Part shown: in pieces, positions 1 to 6,123 of the stretch | How the letters are laid out: every line of letters starts with the position of its first letter | Position numbering within the stretch: the first letter of the stretch is position 1 | Origin: Chloroflexota bacterium | GTDB lineage: Bacteria; Chloroflexota; Dormibacteria; Dormibacterales; Dormibacteraceae | DNA: 10,203 nt | NCBI GenBank assembly: GCA_005880175.1 | Contig: VBJR01000242.1 | Span: forward strand, 1-10,203 | Reading direction: 5' to 3' | Notes under the pieces: model-generated | Told to the model about the DNA's origin: nothing | What the model saw: only the letters and a program-made list of their open reading frames with translations | Database searches by the model: none | Position numbers and translations under genes: made by a program

Positions 1-145
1 CTTCGTCCCCATCATCCGGGCGCTCGACCGGGCGTCCTTCGAGGGCTGGCTGGTCGTGGAGGCGGAGCAGGACCCGGCGAAGGCGGCGCCGCTGGAGTAC
101 GCGCTCAAGGGGCGCAGGTATCTCCAGGAGGTGCTCGGCTGGTGA
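1..145 (+). CDS. C-terminal fragment of an IolE-like sugar isomerase/inosose dehydratase (5' truncated by window edge)
   Basis: Reading from base 2 gives 47 residues ending in TGA at 143-145. The fragment contains the stretch [20 protein letters not shown], which matches the typical C-terminus of IolE-type myo-inosose dehydratases and related xylose-isomerase-like TIM-barrel enzymes. In these proteins the Glu of the E-A-E-Q-D segment lies on the last barrel strand. IolE removes water from scyllo-inosose in cytosolic inositol catabolism. The start lies outside the window, so substrate and full length cannot be judged. It overlaps the next gene by four bases (GTGA), which implies translational coupling and one operon. 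A generic sugar phosphate isomerase/epimerase is the main alternative. Confidence 0.75.
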   Translation, partial: FVPIIRALDRASFEGWLVVEAEQDPAKAAPLEYALKGRRYLQEVLGW

Positions 146-1179
146 GTAGGAACACGTCCGGCGGCCGCGACCTGTACTTCAGCTTCTTCATGTTCACGAC
201 CGACCTCCGGCCCGACGACCAGGGGCACCGGACTGCGGTCGTCCGCCACGTCGAGACGCTGAGCGGCTACGGATACGCGGGGTTCGACCTTCCGATCGCG
301 CCGCCGCGGACCGCGGATCCGGCCAGCGACGTCGAGGGCTACCGGCGCCTGCGGGACGCGCTCGACAGCGCGGGCCTGGAGCGCGTCGCCCTCAGCGCCA
401 ACCTGGGGGCCACCCGGCGCTACGACCCGACGTCCCCGTACCGGGAGCAGCGGCAGGCCGCCCTGGCGTACCTGAAGTCGCGGGTGGACATCACCGCGGC
501 GCTCCGCGGCGGGATCATGGCCGGTCCGATGATCTTCCCGTACAACGTCTATCCGCTGACCGACGCCGGCGAGCCGATCTGGAGCGACGCGCTCCAGGAG
601 TGGGCGGGCGAGCGGTATGCGCTGGCCCGGCCCATCCTCGACGAGCTCGGCGACTACGCCGGGGAGCGGGGCGTCAGCCTCGCCATCGAGCCGGTGGACC
701 ACTGGGAGCAGCCCGTCCCCAACCATGTCGGGGAAGTGCTCGACTTCCTGGACAGCGTGAGGAGCCCGCACGTCGGGGTCTGCATCGACAGTGCCCACGT
801 CACGCTGGGCGGCGAAGGGCCGGCCGTGTTCACCGAGCAGGTCGAGCGCGCCGGCAAGCGGCGCAAGATCCACTCTGTGCACGTCTCGCCTCCCGATCGA
901 GGCGCCCTACACGACAGCTGGATCCCCTGGCGGCGGTTCCTGGAGCCGGTGCTCAGGCACTACGAGGGCCCGCTGCTGATCGAGGTCTTCAACGCCATCC
1001 CGATCCTGTCCGCGGGCCTGCGGCTGAGCCGGCGACGGTTCTGGGTGCCCGGCGAGGATGCGGCCGTCCCCGGCGTTCCCGACGCGTACACGGTCGCCGC
1101 CAGAGCGGCCGAGACCGTTCGCGAGCAGCTGGCGGCGATGCTGTCGGCGCCCGCCGGGGCGCGACCGTCGGGACGGTAG
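142..1179 (+). CDS. D-tagatose 3-epimerase-like sugar epimerase (xylose isomerase-like TIM barrel)
   Basis: A 345-residue cytosolic TIM-barrel protein of the AP-endonuclease 2/xylose-isomerase-like superfamily. The D-tagatose 3-epimerase active site is readable in order: E183-P-V-D-H-W-E189 (metal Glu and substrate Glu, spaced six apart as in the Pseudomonas cichorii enzyme), D216-S-A-H219 (metal Asp, substrate His), H247-V-S-P-P-D-R253 (metal His, substrate Arg), and E281 in LLIEVFN (second catalytic Glu). The family epimerises ketoses at C3 using Mn2+ or Co2+. The GTG start at 142 overlaps the stop of the upstream IolE-like gene in a GTGA motif, so the two are likely co-translated and may act on the same inositol-derived or rare-sugar pathway. 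It is longer than typical D-tagatose 3-epimerases (about 290 residues), with extra residues at the N-terminus and around 284-312. The actual substrate is not visible. It ends 9 bases before a convergent gene. Confidence 0.85.
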   Translation: MSRNTSGGRDLYFSFFMFTTDLRPDDQGHRTAVVRHVETLSGYGYAGFDLPIAPPRTADPASDVEGYRRLRDALDSAGLERVALSANLGATRRYDPTSPYREQRQAALAYLKSRVDITAALRGGIMAGPMIFPYNVYPLTDAGEPIWSDALQEWAGERYALARPILDELGDYAGERGVSLAIEPVDHWEQPVPNHVGEVLDFLDSVRSPHVGVCIDSAHVTLGGEGPAVFTEQVERAGKRRKIHSVHVSPPDRGALHDSWIPWRRFLEPVLRHYEGPLLIEVFNAIPILSAGLRLSRRRFWVPGEDAAVPGVPDAYTVAARAAETVREQLAAMLSAPAGARPSGR

Positions 1180-1188
1180 CCGACGGCG

Positions 1189-1995
1189 CTATCCGCCGGG
1201 TGCCGCAGCGGCGTCCACCACGCCGAAGACCGACTGCGCGTACTGGAAGTCCGTCGGGTCCAGCCCCGTGTCGCCGCCGTACGGGTAGTTCAGGACCATG
1301 ATCACGAACAGCAGCAGGCCGATCATCGCGCCCATCAGCGTCGCCGCCACGACCTGGAGCGCCCTCCGCTGCATGAGGAACAGCGCCGAGTTGGCGATCG
1401 TCAGGACGCCGCCGATGATCAGCCCGAACGACAGTATCGCGGGCAGGCTGGACCGGCTGAACAGCAGCCGGTTGGCGCGCAGCTCGGCGAGCCGGTTCAG
1501 ATTGTCGAGGAACGCCGCGTACACCTCGGACTGGCCCGTCCTCTGGGCGCTCCCGGTCAGGTAGTCGCGGTACAGCCCGTCGAGCTGGCTCTGCACGGCC
1601 TGGCTGCCGTCGCCGCGGCCCAGCGCCGGCCATTCCTGGTGGATCACGGCCGTGCTGTACGTGCGCAGGTGGCCCCGCAGATGACCGGCGAGCGGCGAAG
1701 GCATGCTGAGCGTCTCGCGGTACATCGTCACCAGCACGGTGGACTCCTGGCGGTCGGAGGCGTCGGCGTCCGCGTAGCGCTGCCAGACCACCACCACCAT
1801 GAACGCGACCACGACCGCGTACATCGTCGCCGTCGTCGTGAACAGCGGGACGATCACGTCGTGGTGGCGCTCGCCGAGGCGGGCCTCTACCAGAGGCCGG
1901 GCCAGCAGGACGCCCCCGCCCGCCAGCGTCATCCAGAGAGCGATCACCACGAGGGCGAGCAGCCACGTCGGAAGATGCGTGTTCGACAGTTCCAT
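1189..1995 (-). CDS. DUF4239 (bestrophin-like) integral membrane protein
   Basis: A 268-residue protein with a membrane layout typical of DUF4239: helices at about residues 9-31, 48-71, 183-206 and 213-236, arranged as two pairs around a soluble region (about 75-180). The signature R-H-H-D-V-I-V-P-L-F followed by a helix ending VVVVWQRYADADASDRQE matches the family's conserved 'H(N/H)D...F...W..Y..A...E' pattern. These proteins are sometimes labelled bestrophin-like, but no biochemical function is established for the bacterial family, and channel activity is only a suggestion. The ATG at 1995 has no good Shine-Dalgarno sequence, but a TATAGT box lies just upstream, so the mRNA is leaderless or nearly so. 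It is transcribed convergently to the epimerase and divergently from the toxin-antitoxin pair, so it is monocistronic in this window. Confidence 0.85.
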   Translation of the reverse strand: MELSNTHLPTWLLALVVIALWMTLAGGGVLLARPLVEARLGERHHDVIVPLFTTTATMYAVVVAFMVVVVWQRYADADASDRQESTVLVTMYRETLSMPSPLAGHLRGHLRTYSTAVIHQEWPALGRGDGSQAVQSQLDGLYRDYLTGSAQRTGQSEVYAAFLDNLNRLAELRANRLLFSRSSLPAILSFGLIIGGVLTIANSALFLMQRRALQVVAATLMGAMIGLLLFVIMVLNYPYGGDTGLDPTDFQYAQSVFGVVDAAAAPGG

Positions 1996-2005
1996 GCGGG
2001 TTCGG

Positions 2006-2037
2006 ACTATAGCTCAACCTCTGAGAGGTCGCTTCAC
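2006..2037 (-). promoter_or_regulatory. Promoter of the DUF4239 gene with an inverted repeat in its spacer
   Basis: On the minus strand a -10 hexamer TATAGT (2011-2006) lies 10 bases before the ATG at 1995, giving little or no leader. The best upstream match is GTGAAG at 2037-2032, 20 bases away, which is weak and widely spaced. Between the two sits a perfect 6-1-6 inverted repeat, ACCTCTgAGAGGT (2017-2029). The -10 box is convincing; the -35 and the operator role of the repeat are inference. Confidence 0.45.
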
Positions 2038-2142
2038 TGGTAGTTCCGGCGGGCCGTCGCCGTGCCGACGAGCCTGCCGCCCCGGCGCTGTCGCGGTGCG
2101 ACGTCGATGTTGCCCTGACGAGATGCGTCGCCATTCCCGTGA

Positions 2143-2165
2143 CCAGGCGCCCGGCTCGCGCCTGG
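2143..2165. promoter_or_regulatory. Probable operator: 8-bp inverted repeat upstream of the antitoxin
   Basis: CCAGGCGC (2143-2150) and GCGCCTGG (2158-2165) form a perfect inverted repeat separated by 7 bases. The centre lies about 20 bases before the -10 box at 2174, so the repeat covers the -35 position. Antitoxins with DNA-binding domains usually repress their own promoter through such palindromes, and the neighbouring gene encodes a MerR-like HTH. The repeat is seen directly; its use as autoregulatory operator is inferred. Confidence 0.5.
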
Positions 2166-2173
2166 AGTTGGGC

Positions 2174-2179
2174 TATGCT
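2174..2179 (+). promoter_or_regulatory. -10 box of the toxin-antitoxin promoter (leaderless type)
   Basis: TATGCT fits the actinobacterial TAnnnT -10 pattern. It ends 9 bases before the first ATG at 2189, so transcription would begin at or next to that start codon, giving a leaderless mRNA. There is no usable ribosome binding site before 2189 or 2192, which agrees. No good -35 hexamer is visible; the inverted repeat at 2143-2165 occupies that place. Confidence 0.45.
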
Positions 2180-2188
2180 TGCCTCGGA

Positions 2189-2908
2189 ATGATGGCCGAG
2201 ATGCTGACCATGTCCGTGGAGGAACGGTTCCTGCTGATCCAGGCGTTCCAGAGCCCGAGGGGCAGGTACCGTGCTGATCGGACCAGCCAGTTGTCAGGCA
2301 TTCCCGGGCGCACCGTCTACCATTGGGCACGAGAGCGCCTGCTGGTACCGGACTACGATCAGGACAAGCCCAAGCAATGGTCATATCGTGACCTCGTCTA
2401 TTTGCGGCTCTTCGCGTGGCTGAGATCGAAGCAGCACAGCCCGGCCGTCGCCTCGCAACACGTCTCGCGAATCCGTACTCGGCTGGCCGACGAGGCCACC
2501 GACCCGATGATCGTCCGTGGCGACAACCGCGTCGTACTCCTCGGGGATGAGCAAGTTGATCTGTTGTCGGGCCAGCAGTTGCTGGAGGGTGTCCTCGAGC
2601 ACCTCTCCGTTTTCGACCTCCTCGTGCCTGTGGACATTGAGGAACTCAGTGTGGGCCCCCAGAGTCGTCTCTGGGGCCCGAACCTGGTCCGTCCGTCGGC
2701 TGCGACCAGGATGTCTCCATGGGTCATGAGCGGCGAACCATGCATCGAAGGGAGCCGCTTGCCGACCTCCACTGTCTTTGCGCTGAGCAGCCGGCGGGGC
2801 CTGTCGCCTGATCACATCGTCGGCCTGTATCCTGGCATCACCTTGGCGCAGGTTTCGGACGCGGTGCAACTCGAGAATCGCCTCCGAAGCGCGCCTCCGG
2901 CTGCTTGA
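2189..2908 (+). CDS. VapB45-like antitoxin: MerR-like HTH plus DUF433
   Basis: From the ATG at 2189 this encodes 239 residues, the length I recall for M. tuberculosis Rv2018 (VapB45). A MerR-like winged HTH spans about residues 28-95: recognition region TSQLSGIPGRTVYHWARE at 32-49, then the wing and the WSYRDLVYLRL helix. A DUF433 domain spans about 164-231, with the hallmark G-E-P-C-I-E-G-S-R-L-P at 182-192 and a trailing G-L-S-P-D-H-I segment. DUF433 proteins serve as antitoxins for adjacent PIN-like toxins: they bind and inhibit the nuclease, and the HTH half probably represses the operon. In-frame ATGs at 2192, 2201 and 2210 are alternatives; I chose 2189 for its fit to the -10 box and family length. 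The open frame extends far upstream, but that part looks like non-coding GC-rich sequence. GC content and codon use (aga, ttg, gta, tat) are AT-shifted against the flanking genes, suggesting horizontal acquisition. Confidence 0.85.
   Translation: MMAEMLTMSVEERFLLIQAFQSPRGRYRADRTSQLSGIPGRTVYHWARERLLVPDYDQDKPKQWSYRDLVYLRLFAWLRSKQHSPAVASQHVSRIRTRLADEATDPMIVRGDNRVVLLGDEQVDLLSGQQLLEGVLEHLSVFDLLVPVDIEELSVGPQSRLWGPNLVRPSAATRMSPWVMSGEPCIEGSRLPTSTVFALSSRRGLSPDHIVGLYPGITLAQVSDAVQLENRLRSAPPAA
2653..2679 (+). other. Strong hairpin inside the antitoxin mRNA
   Basis: CCCCAGAG (2657-2664) and CTCTGGGG (2669-2676) form a perfect 8-bp stem with a TCGT loop. Allowing one bulged C at 2656, GGG 2653-2655 pairs with CCC 2677-2679 to give 11 pairs. 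The stem falls in the linker between the HTH region and DUF433 (residues 155-164), where protein constraint is low. It may affect mRNA stability or the antitoxin:toxin ratio; that role is inference. Confidence 0.4.
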
Positions 2909-2918
2909 GAATCCTGCC

Positions 2919-3458
2919 ACGCCAACCTACAGATTTCTCCTCGATCAGAACTTCCCCAAGCCCGTCTTTGACATCGAGAGTCTCGACGCGCACGTAGAGT
3001 ACGTCCATCTGCACGACTTCGACCCTCGATTGGCGAAGGTGACCACGCCTGACTGGATGATCTACTTGATCGCCGAACAGGCGTCGTTCACCGGCGTCGT
3101 GACTCGCGATAGATCGCAGCTCGACCAGGACGAAGAGCTGGTTGTATTGAGCCGCAGCAGGTTGAGCGTCGTCACCTGGCGAAGAAGCGTTGAGGATGCC
3201 ATCGCGGAGTGGGGTCAGTTGCTCGCGTACATGCCACAGGTCATTCGCGCAGTCGAAGTGCACGGGCCGCGAATCATCCTCCTGCCGGAGCCGCGGCTTG
3301 GTCCCGACAACCTCGAAGTGGCCGACGCGAGCGCCCGGAAGCGTGCAGGTCGACTTCGCACGTCCTATCCCGAGTTCACCGCCAGGTCTCGCGACGTGAT
3401 GGAGCGATACCTGGCCTACCGCAAGCGTCCTGACCTCCACACCCTGCTGAACAGTTGA
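2919..3458 (+). CDS. VapC45-like PIN-family toxin (Mut7-C/DUF5615 type) lacking a canonical start codon
   Basis: The frame encodes a PIN-like nuclease: T-Y-R-F-L-L-D-Q-N-F-P at its front, then T-P-D-W and V-V-T-R-D-R-S-Q-L. Counting the ACG at 2919 as residue 1 gives 179 residues with candidate metal-binding acids D9, D45 and D64, the arrangement expected of DUF5615-like VapC toxins, which cleave RNA and are held inactive by the upstream DUF433 antitoxin. The frame opens after a TGA at 2784-2786 and has no in-frame ATG, GTG or TTG until a TTG at 3030. That TTG lies beyond the conserved N-terminus and the first catalytic Asp. ACG at 2919 sits where homologues would have ATG ('M-P-T-Y-R-F-L-L-D-Q'), 10 bases after the antitoxin stop, with GAG at 2907-2909 as a weak Shine-Dalgarno sequence. 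CTG at 2901 is another option. Either the gene uses a rare start or an ATG-to-ACG change has silenced it. The C-terminal 80 residues are an extension of unknown role. Codon bias is AT-shifted like that of the antitoxin. Confidence 0.7.
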   Translation, partial: TPTYRFLLDQNFPKPVFDIESLDAHVEYVHLHDFDPRLAKVTTPDWMIYLIAEQASFTGVVTRDRSQLDQDEELVVLSRSRLSVVTWRRSVEDAIAEWGQLLAYMPQVIRAVEVHGPRIILLPEPRLGPDNLEVADASARKRAGRLRTSYPEFTARSRDVMERYLAYRKRPDLHTLLNS

Positions 3459-3463
3459 TCGAG

Positions 3464-3477
3464 CCGCGCCGGCGCGG
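3464..3477. terminator. GC palindrome after the toxin stop, possible terminator
   Basis: CCGCGCCGGCGCGG is a perfect 14-bp palindrome beginning 6 bases after the toxin stop codon. It lacks a T-run, as is common for actinobacterial terminators, and has no loop unless the inner pairs open. It may mark the 3' end of the toxin-antitoxin transcript; in DNA this rich in G and C such palindromes also arise by chance. Confidence 0.25.
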
Positions 3478-3509
3478 GGCCTGCCGGCCACGTCGGCGGC
3501 CGCCAGGGC

Positions 3510-3538
3510 GTGAGGAAGCGCCTCCAGCGCGGTATGAT
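3510..3538 (+). promoter_or_regulatory. Putative promoter of the pectate lyase gene
   Basis: TATGAT at 3533-3538 is one base from the TATAAT consensus. GTGAGG at 3510-3515 matches TTGACA at three of six positions with the ideal 17-base spacing. Transcription would start near 3545, leaving a leader of about 58 bases before the ATG at 3603. No operator-like repeat is evident next to it. Confidence 0.45.
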
Positions 3539-3589
3539 CGTCGCTCGAAGCGGTTCGACGGTGCACCGCGTGAGGGTCACGCGTGCCGG

Positions 3590-3595
3590 GGAGGA
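3590..3595 (+). promoter_or_regulatory. Ribosome binding site that fixes the pectate lyase start
   Basis: GGAGGA lies 7 bases upstream of the ATG at 3603, directly before a signal peptide. This settles the start over the in-frame GTG at 3510, which would put 31 extra polar residues in front of the export signal. Confidence 0.75.
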
Positions 3596-3602
3596 GAGGA
3601 CC

Positions 3603-4931
3603 ATGCGCAGCAGGCTCGTCGCCATCGCCGCCGCCTGCGCGGCCGGGCTCGTCGCGGCCGGTGCTTCCGGCGCCTCCGCGGCCGCCGCTCCGACCGATCT
3701 CGCCCACCAGGTGCTGCCCGCCAACGACGGCTGGGCGGCCGCCACGACCGGCACCACCGGGGGCGTGGCCGCGGACTCCGCCCATGTCTTCGTCGTGACC
3801 AACCGGACCGAGCTGGTGCAGGCGCTGGGCGGGAACAACAAGACGAACGGCGCCAACGCCACGCCCAAGATCGTCATGGTCCAGGGCACCGTCGACGGCA
3901 ACACCGACGACGCCGGCCAGCCGCTGAGCTGCGCCGCCTACGCCGCCCCCGGCTACAGCCAGGACGCGTACCTCGCGACGTACGACCCCGCGGTGTGGGG
4001 GACCACGCAGCGGCCGAGCGGGCCGCTGGAGGACGCTCGCCGCCAGTCGGAGCAGAACCAGGCCGCGCGCGTCCAGATCCGGGTCGGGCCCAACACCACG
4101 ATCGTGGGCATGGGCCGGGACGCGCGGATGATCGGGCTGAACCTGCTGGTCCAGAACGTCGACAACGTGATCGTCCGCAACATCGACTTCGAGAACGCGT
4201 TCGACTGCTTCCCCCAGTGGGACCCGACCGACGGCAGCAGCGGCAACTGGAACTCGGCGTTCGACAACGTCTCCCTGGTGGGGGCGACCCACGTGTGGGT
4301 GGACCACGACAGCTTCACGGACGGCGACAACCCCGACAGCCAGAGCCCGGTCTTCTTCGGCCGCCTGTTCGAGATGCACGACGGGGAGCTGGACATCACG
4401 AAGGCGTCCGACCTGGTGACGGTCGAGTGGAGCGCCTTCCGCGAGCACGACAAGACGATGCTGATCGGGTCGAGCGACACGGCGACCGGCGACGTGGGCA
4501 AGCTGCGCGTGACCGTGCACCACGACCTCTTCGACGGGGTGGACGAGCGGGCGCCGCGCGTGCGCTTCGGCCAGGTGCACGTGTTCAACAACCTGTACGT
4601 CATCCAGGACCCGACGTACGTGTACTCGTGGGGCGTGGGGGTGCAGTCGCAGATCTTCGCCCAGAACAACTTCTTCCTGGCCGCCTCGAGCGTGCAGCCG
4701 GCCCAGTTCATCACGGTGTTCAGCGGGACGGCGATCCACGCGACGGGGACGCTGGTGAACGGGTTCTCGCCCGCCCACCAGGTGGACGTGGTCGCCGCGT
4801 ACAACCCGGCGCACGGCACGGCGCTGAGCCCCGACGTGGGCTGGACGCCGGCGCTGTTCGTCCGGATCGACCCGACGCCGGCGGTCCCGGTGCTCGTCGG
4901 CCTGTTCGCGGGGGCTGGCCACCTCCGGTAG
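3603..4931 (+). CDS. Secreted pectate lyase, polysaccharide lyase family 1
   Basis: A 442-residue precursor. Residues 1-28 are a Sec signal peptide: Arg at 2 and 4, a hydrophobic Ala/Leu/Val core, and a cleavage site near A-S-A-A. The rest is a parallel beta-helix of the PL1 (PelC/Amb-all) family, which cleaves polygalacturonate by Ca2+-dependent beta-elimination outside the cell. Family landmarks: V-W-V-D-H at 231-235 (D234 calcium ligand), D-G-E-L-D at 260-264 (D260 and D264 as the other calcium acids), H-D-K-T-M-L-I-G at 282-289, V-T-V-H-H at 303-307, and R316-A-P-R-V-R321, the RxPxxR motif whose first Arg is the catalytic base. V-H-V-F-N-N follows at 325-330. No carbohydrate-binding module is attached. 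A strong ribosome binding site and its own promoter suggest independent expression. Its base composition is typical of the host, unlike the toxin-antitoxin pair just upstream. All key residues are present, so it should be active. Confidence 0.93.
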   Translation: MRSRLVAIAAACAAGLVAAGASGASAAAAPTDLAHQVLPANDGWAAATTGTTGGVAADSAHVFVVTNRTELVQALGGNNKTNGANATPKIVMVQGTVDGNTDDAGQPLSCAAYAAPGYSQDAYLATYDPAVWGTTQRPSGPLEDARRQSEQNQAARVQIRVGPNTTIVGMGRDARMIGLNLLVQNVDNVIVRNIDFENAFDCFPQWDPTDGSSGNWNSAFDNVSLVGATHVWVDHDSFTDGDNPDSQSPVFFGRLFEMHDGELDITKASDLVTVEWSAFREHDKTMLIGSSDTATGDVGKLRVTVHHDLFDGVDERAPRVRFGQVHVFNNLYVIQDPTYVYSWGVGVQSQIFAQNNFFLAASSVQPAQFITVFSGTAIHATGTLVNGFSPAHQVDVVAAYNPAHGTALSPDVGWTPALFVRIDPTPAVPVLVGLFAGAGHLR

Positions 4932-4971
4932 GCGGCGGCGCCGGACGGGCCGGGCGTGCCACGCTGGTGCC

Positions 4972-6123
4972 GTGGGTGACGACGTCCCCGACCTGTTCCC
5001 GCTGATCGGCGGCGCGGAGGGCTGCGTGAGGCTCGCGACCCTCTTCTACGCCGAGGTGGAGCGGGACCCGGTCCTGCGCCCGCTCTTCGGCAAGAAGTTC
5101 AACGAACCGGTCAAGAAGCTCGCCGCCTACCTCACCCAGCTCGCCGGCGGGCCGCCGGAGCACTCGCGCACCCGCTGGCTGCTCAGCCTGCGGGAGGCCC
5201 ATCGGCGCTTCGCGATCGGCCCTGCCCACCGCGACGCCTGGCTGGCCGCCATGGGGCGGGCGCTGGACAAGGCCGCCCTCCCGGAGCCGGCCCGCGGAGC
5301 GCTCCTTGCGTTCTTCGGGCGATCCGCGCCCACGCTGGTCGACCAGGGTGGGGGGCGGGGGCCGGCCGACCCCCTGCCCGAACCGTTCCCCAGCCCCGTC
5401 CACCGGCACCTGGCCGCGCGCTGGACGGAGGAGCTGGCGGTCGAGGACGTGGTGGCCGCCGTCCGTCGAGGCGACGCCGGCCGAGCGCTCGCGCTGGTTG
5501 AGGGTCCCGAGCTGCGGACGCTGTTCGACCGCGACCGGTCGGCGCTGGCGAGCCTGCTGGTGCTGATGATGGCCAGCGGGAACGCGGCGCTGCTCGACCA
5601 CGTCGTGCGCCGCCCGCGCGACGACCCCGACCTGGTCCGGACGACCTACTTCAGCGGCCGCACGCTGCTCCACGGCGCGGCGGCGGCCGGCTGCCTGCCC
5701 GCGCTGGAGCTGCTGCTCGACCTCGGCGCCGCGGTCGACGCCGCCGACCGCAGCGGCCGGACGCCGCTGTTCTGCGTTGCCAATGAGTGCCGGGCTGCGA
5801 ACGCCAGCGCCGTGGCGGAGGCGCTGCTCCGACGCGGAGCCGCCGTGGATGCGCGCGACCGCGTCAACCGCTGCACGCCCCTGCACGCGGCCGCCCGCCG
5901 CGGCTTCGTCGCCGTCGCCGCCGCGCTGCTGGACGGCGGCGCGGACCTGGAGGCGAGGGACGTGGCCGGCGACACCCCGCTCCGCCGTGCGGTGAACTGC
6001 GGCCAGGTCGAGATCGCCACCTTCCTCCGGGCGCGCGGGGCAGACGCGGGTTCCCACGGGGCCCGCGGCCTCACCCCGCTCCTGGCCGCCCGGACCGACG
6101 CGATGCGCCGCGCGCTGGTCTGA
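4972..6123 (+). CDS. Truncated haemoglobin (group II-like) fused to ankyrin repeats
   Basis: A 383-residue cytosolic protein in two parts. Residues 5-120 are a group II-type truncated globin: Y26 (B10) in TLFYAEVERDPVLRPLF, F39 (CD1), proximal H77 in LREAHRRF, then G-P-A-H-R-D-A-W90-L (group II G8 Trp). These residues imply haem binding with O2/NO or redox chemistry. A proline/glycine-rich linker (about 124-142) and a helical region (145-225) follow. Next come ankyrin repeats at about 228-259, 260-296, 297-330, 331-363 and a partial last one to 383, with the TPL(H/F) and GA.(V/L).A.D signatures. Ankyrin repeats bind partner proteins, so this may be a haem-based sensor or adaptor; that is inference. 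GTG at 4972 is the only sensible start; no clear Shine-Dalgarno sequence precedes it. It begins 40 bases after the pectate lyase, and no terminator is obvious between them. The stop is 11 bases from the stop of the convergent GTPase gene. Confidence 0.88.
   Translation: MGDDVPDLFPLIGGAEGCVRLATLFYAEVERDPVLRPLFGKKFNEPVKKLAAYLTQLAGGPPEHSRTRWLLSLREAHRRFAIGPAHRDAWLAAMGRALDKAALPEPARGALLAFFGRSAPTLVDQGGGRGPADPLPEPFPSPVHRHLAARWTEELAVEDVVAAVRRGDAGRALALVEGPELRTLFDRDRSALASLLVLMMASGNAALLDHVVRRPRDDPDLVRTTYFSGRTLLHGAAAAGCLPALELLLDLGAAVDAADRSGRTPLFCVANECRAANASAVAEALLRRGAAVDARDRVNRCTPLHAAARRGFVAVAAALLDGGADLEARDVAGDTPLRRAVNCGQVEIATFLRARGADAGSHGARGLTPLLAARTDAMRRALV

Noticed and set aside
1799..2188. Upstream extension of the antitoxin frame to 1799
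   Set aside because: It overlaps the DUF4239 gene and promoter on the other strand and reads as Arg/Ser/Thr-rich noise; the homologous protein begins at the Met cluster 2189-2212.
2000..2188. A small RNA or extra gene in the gap between the DUF4239 gene and the antitoxin
   Set aside because: Apart from the two dyads and -10 boxes reported, nothing with coding bias or a terminator-like end is visible.
3030..3458. Toxin gene starting at TTG 3030
   Set aside because: This start removes the conserved RFLLDQNFP segment with the first catalytic Asp, and no ribosome binding site precedes it.
3510..3602. Earlier GTG start for the pectate lyase
   Set aside because: It would place a polar stretch before the signal peptide and ignore the strong GGAGGA 7 bases before the ATG at 3603.
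2838..4922. A 694-codon open frame on the minus strand opposite the toxin and pectate lyase
   Set aside because: Its composition is His/Arg/Val/Gly-rich and it mirrors the clearly conserved pectate lyase frame; no family resemblance.
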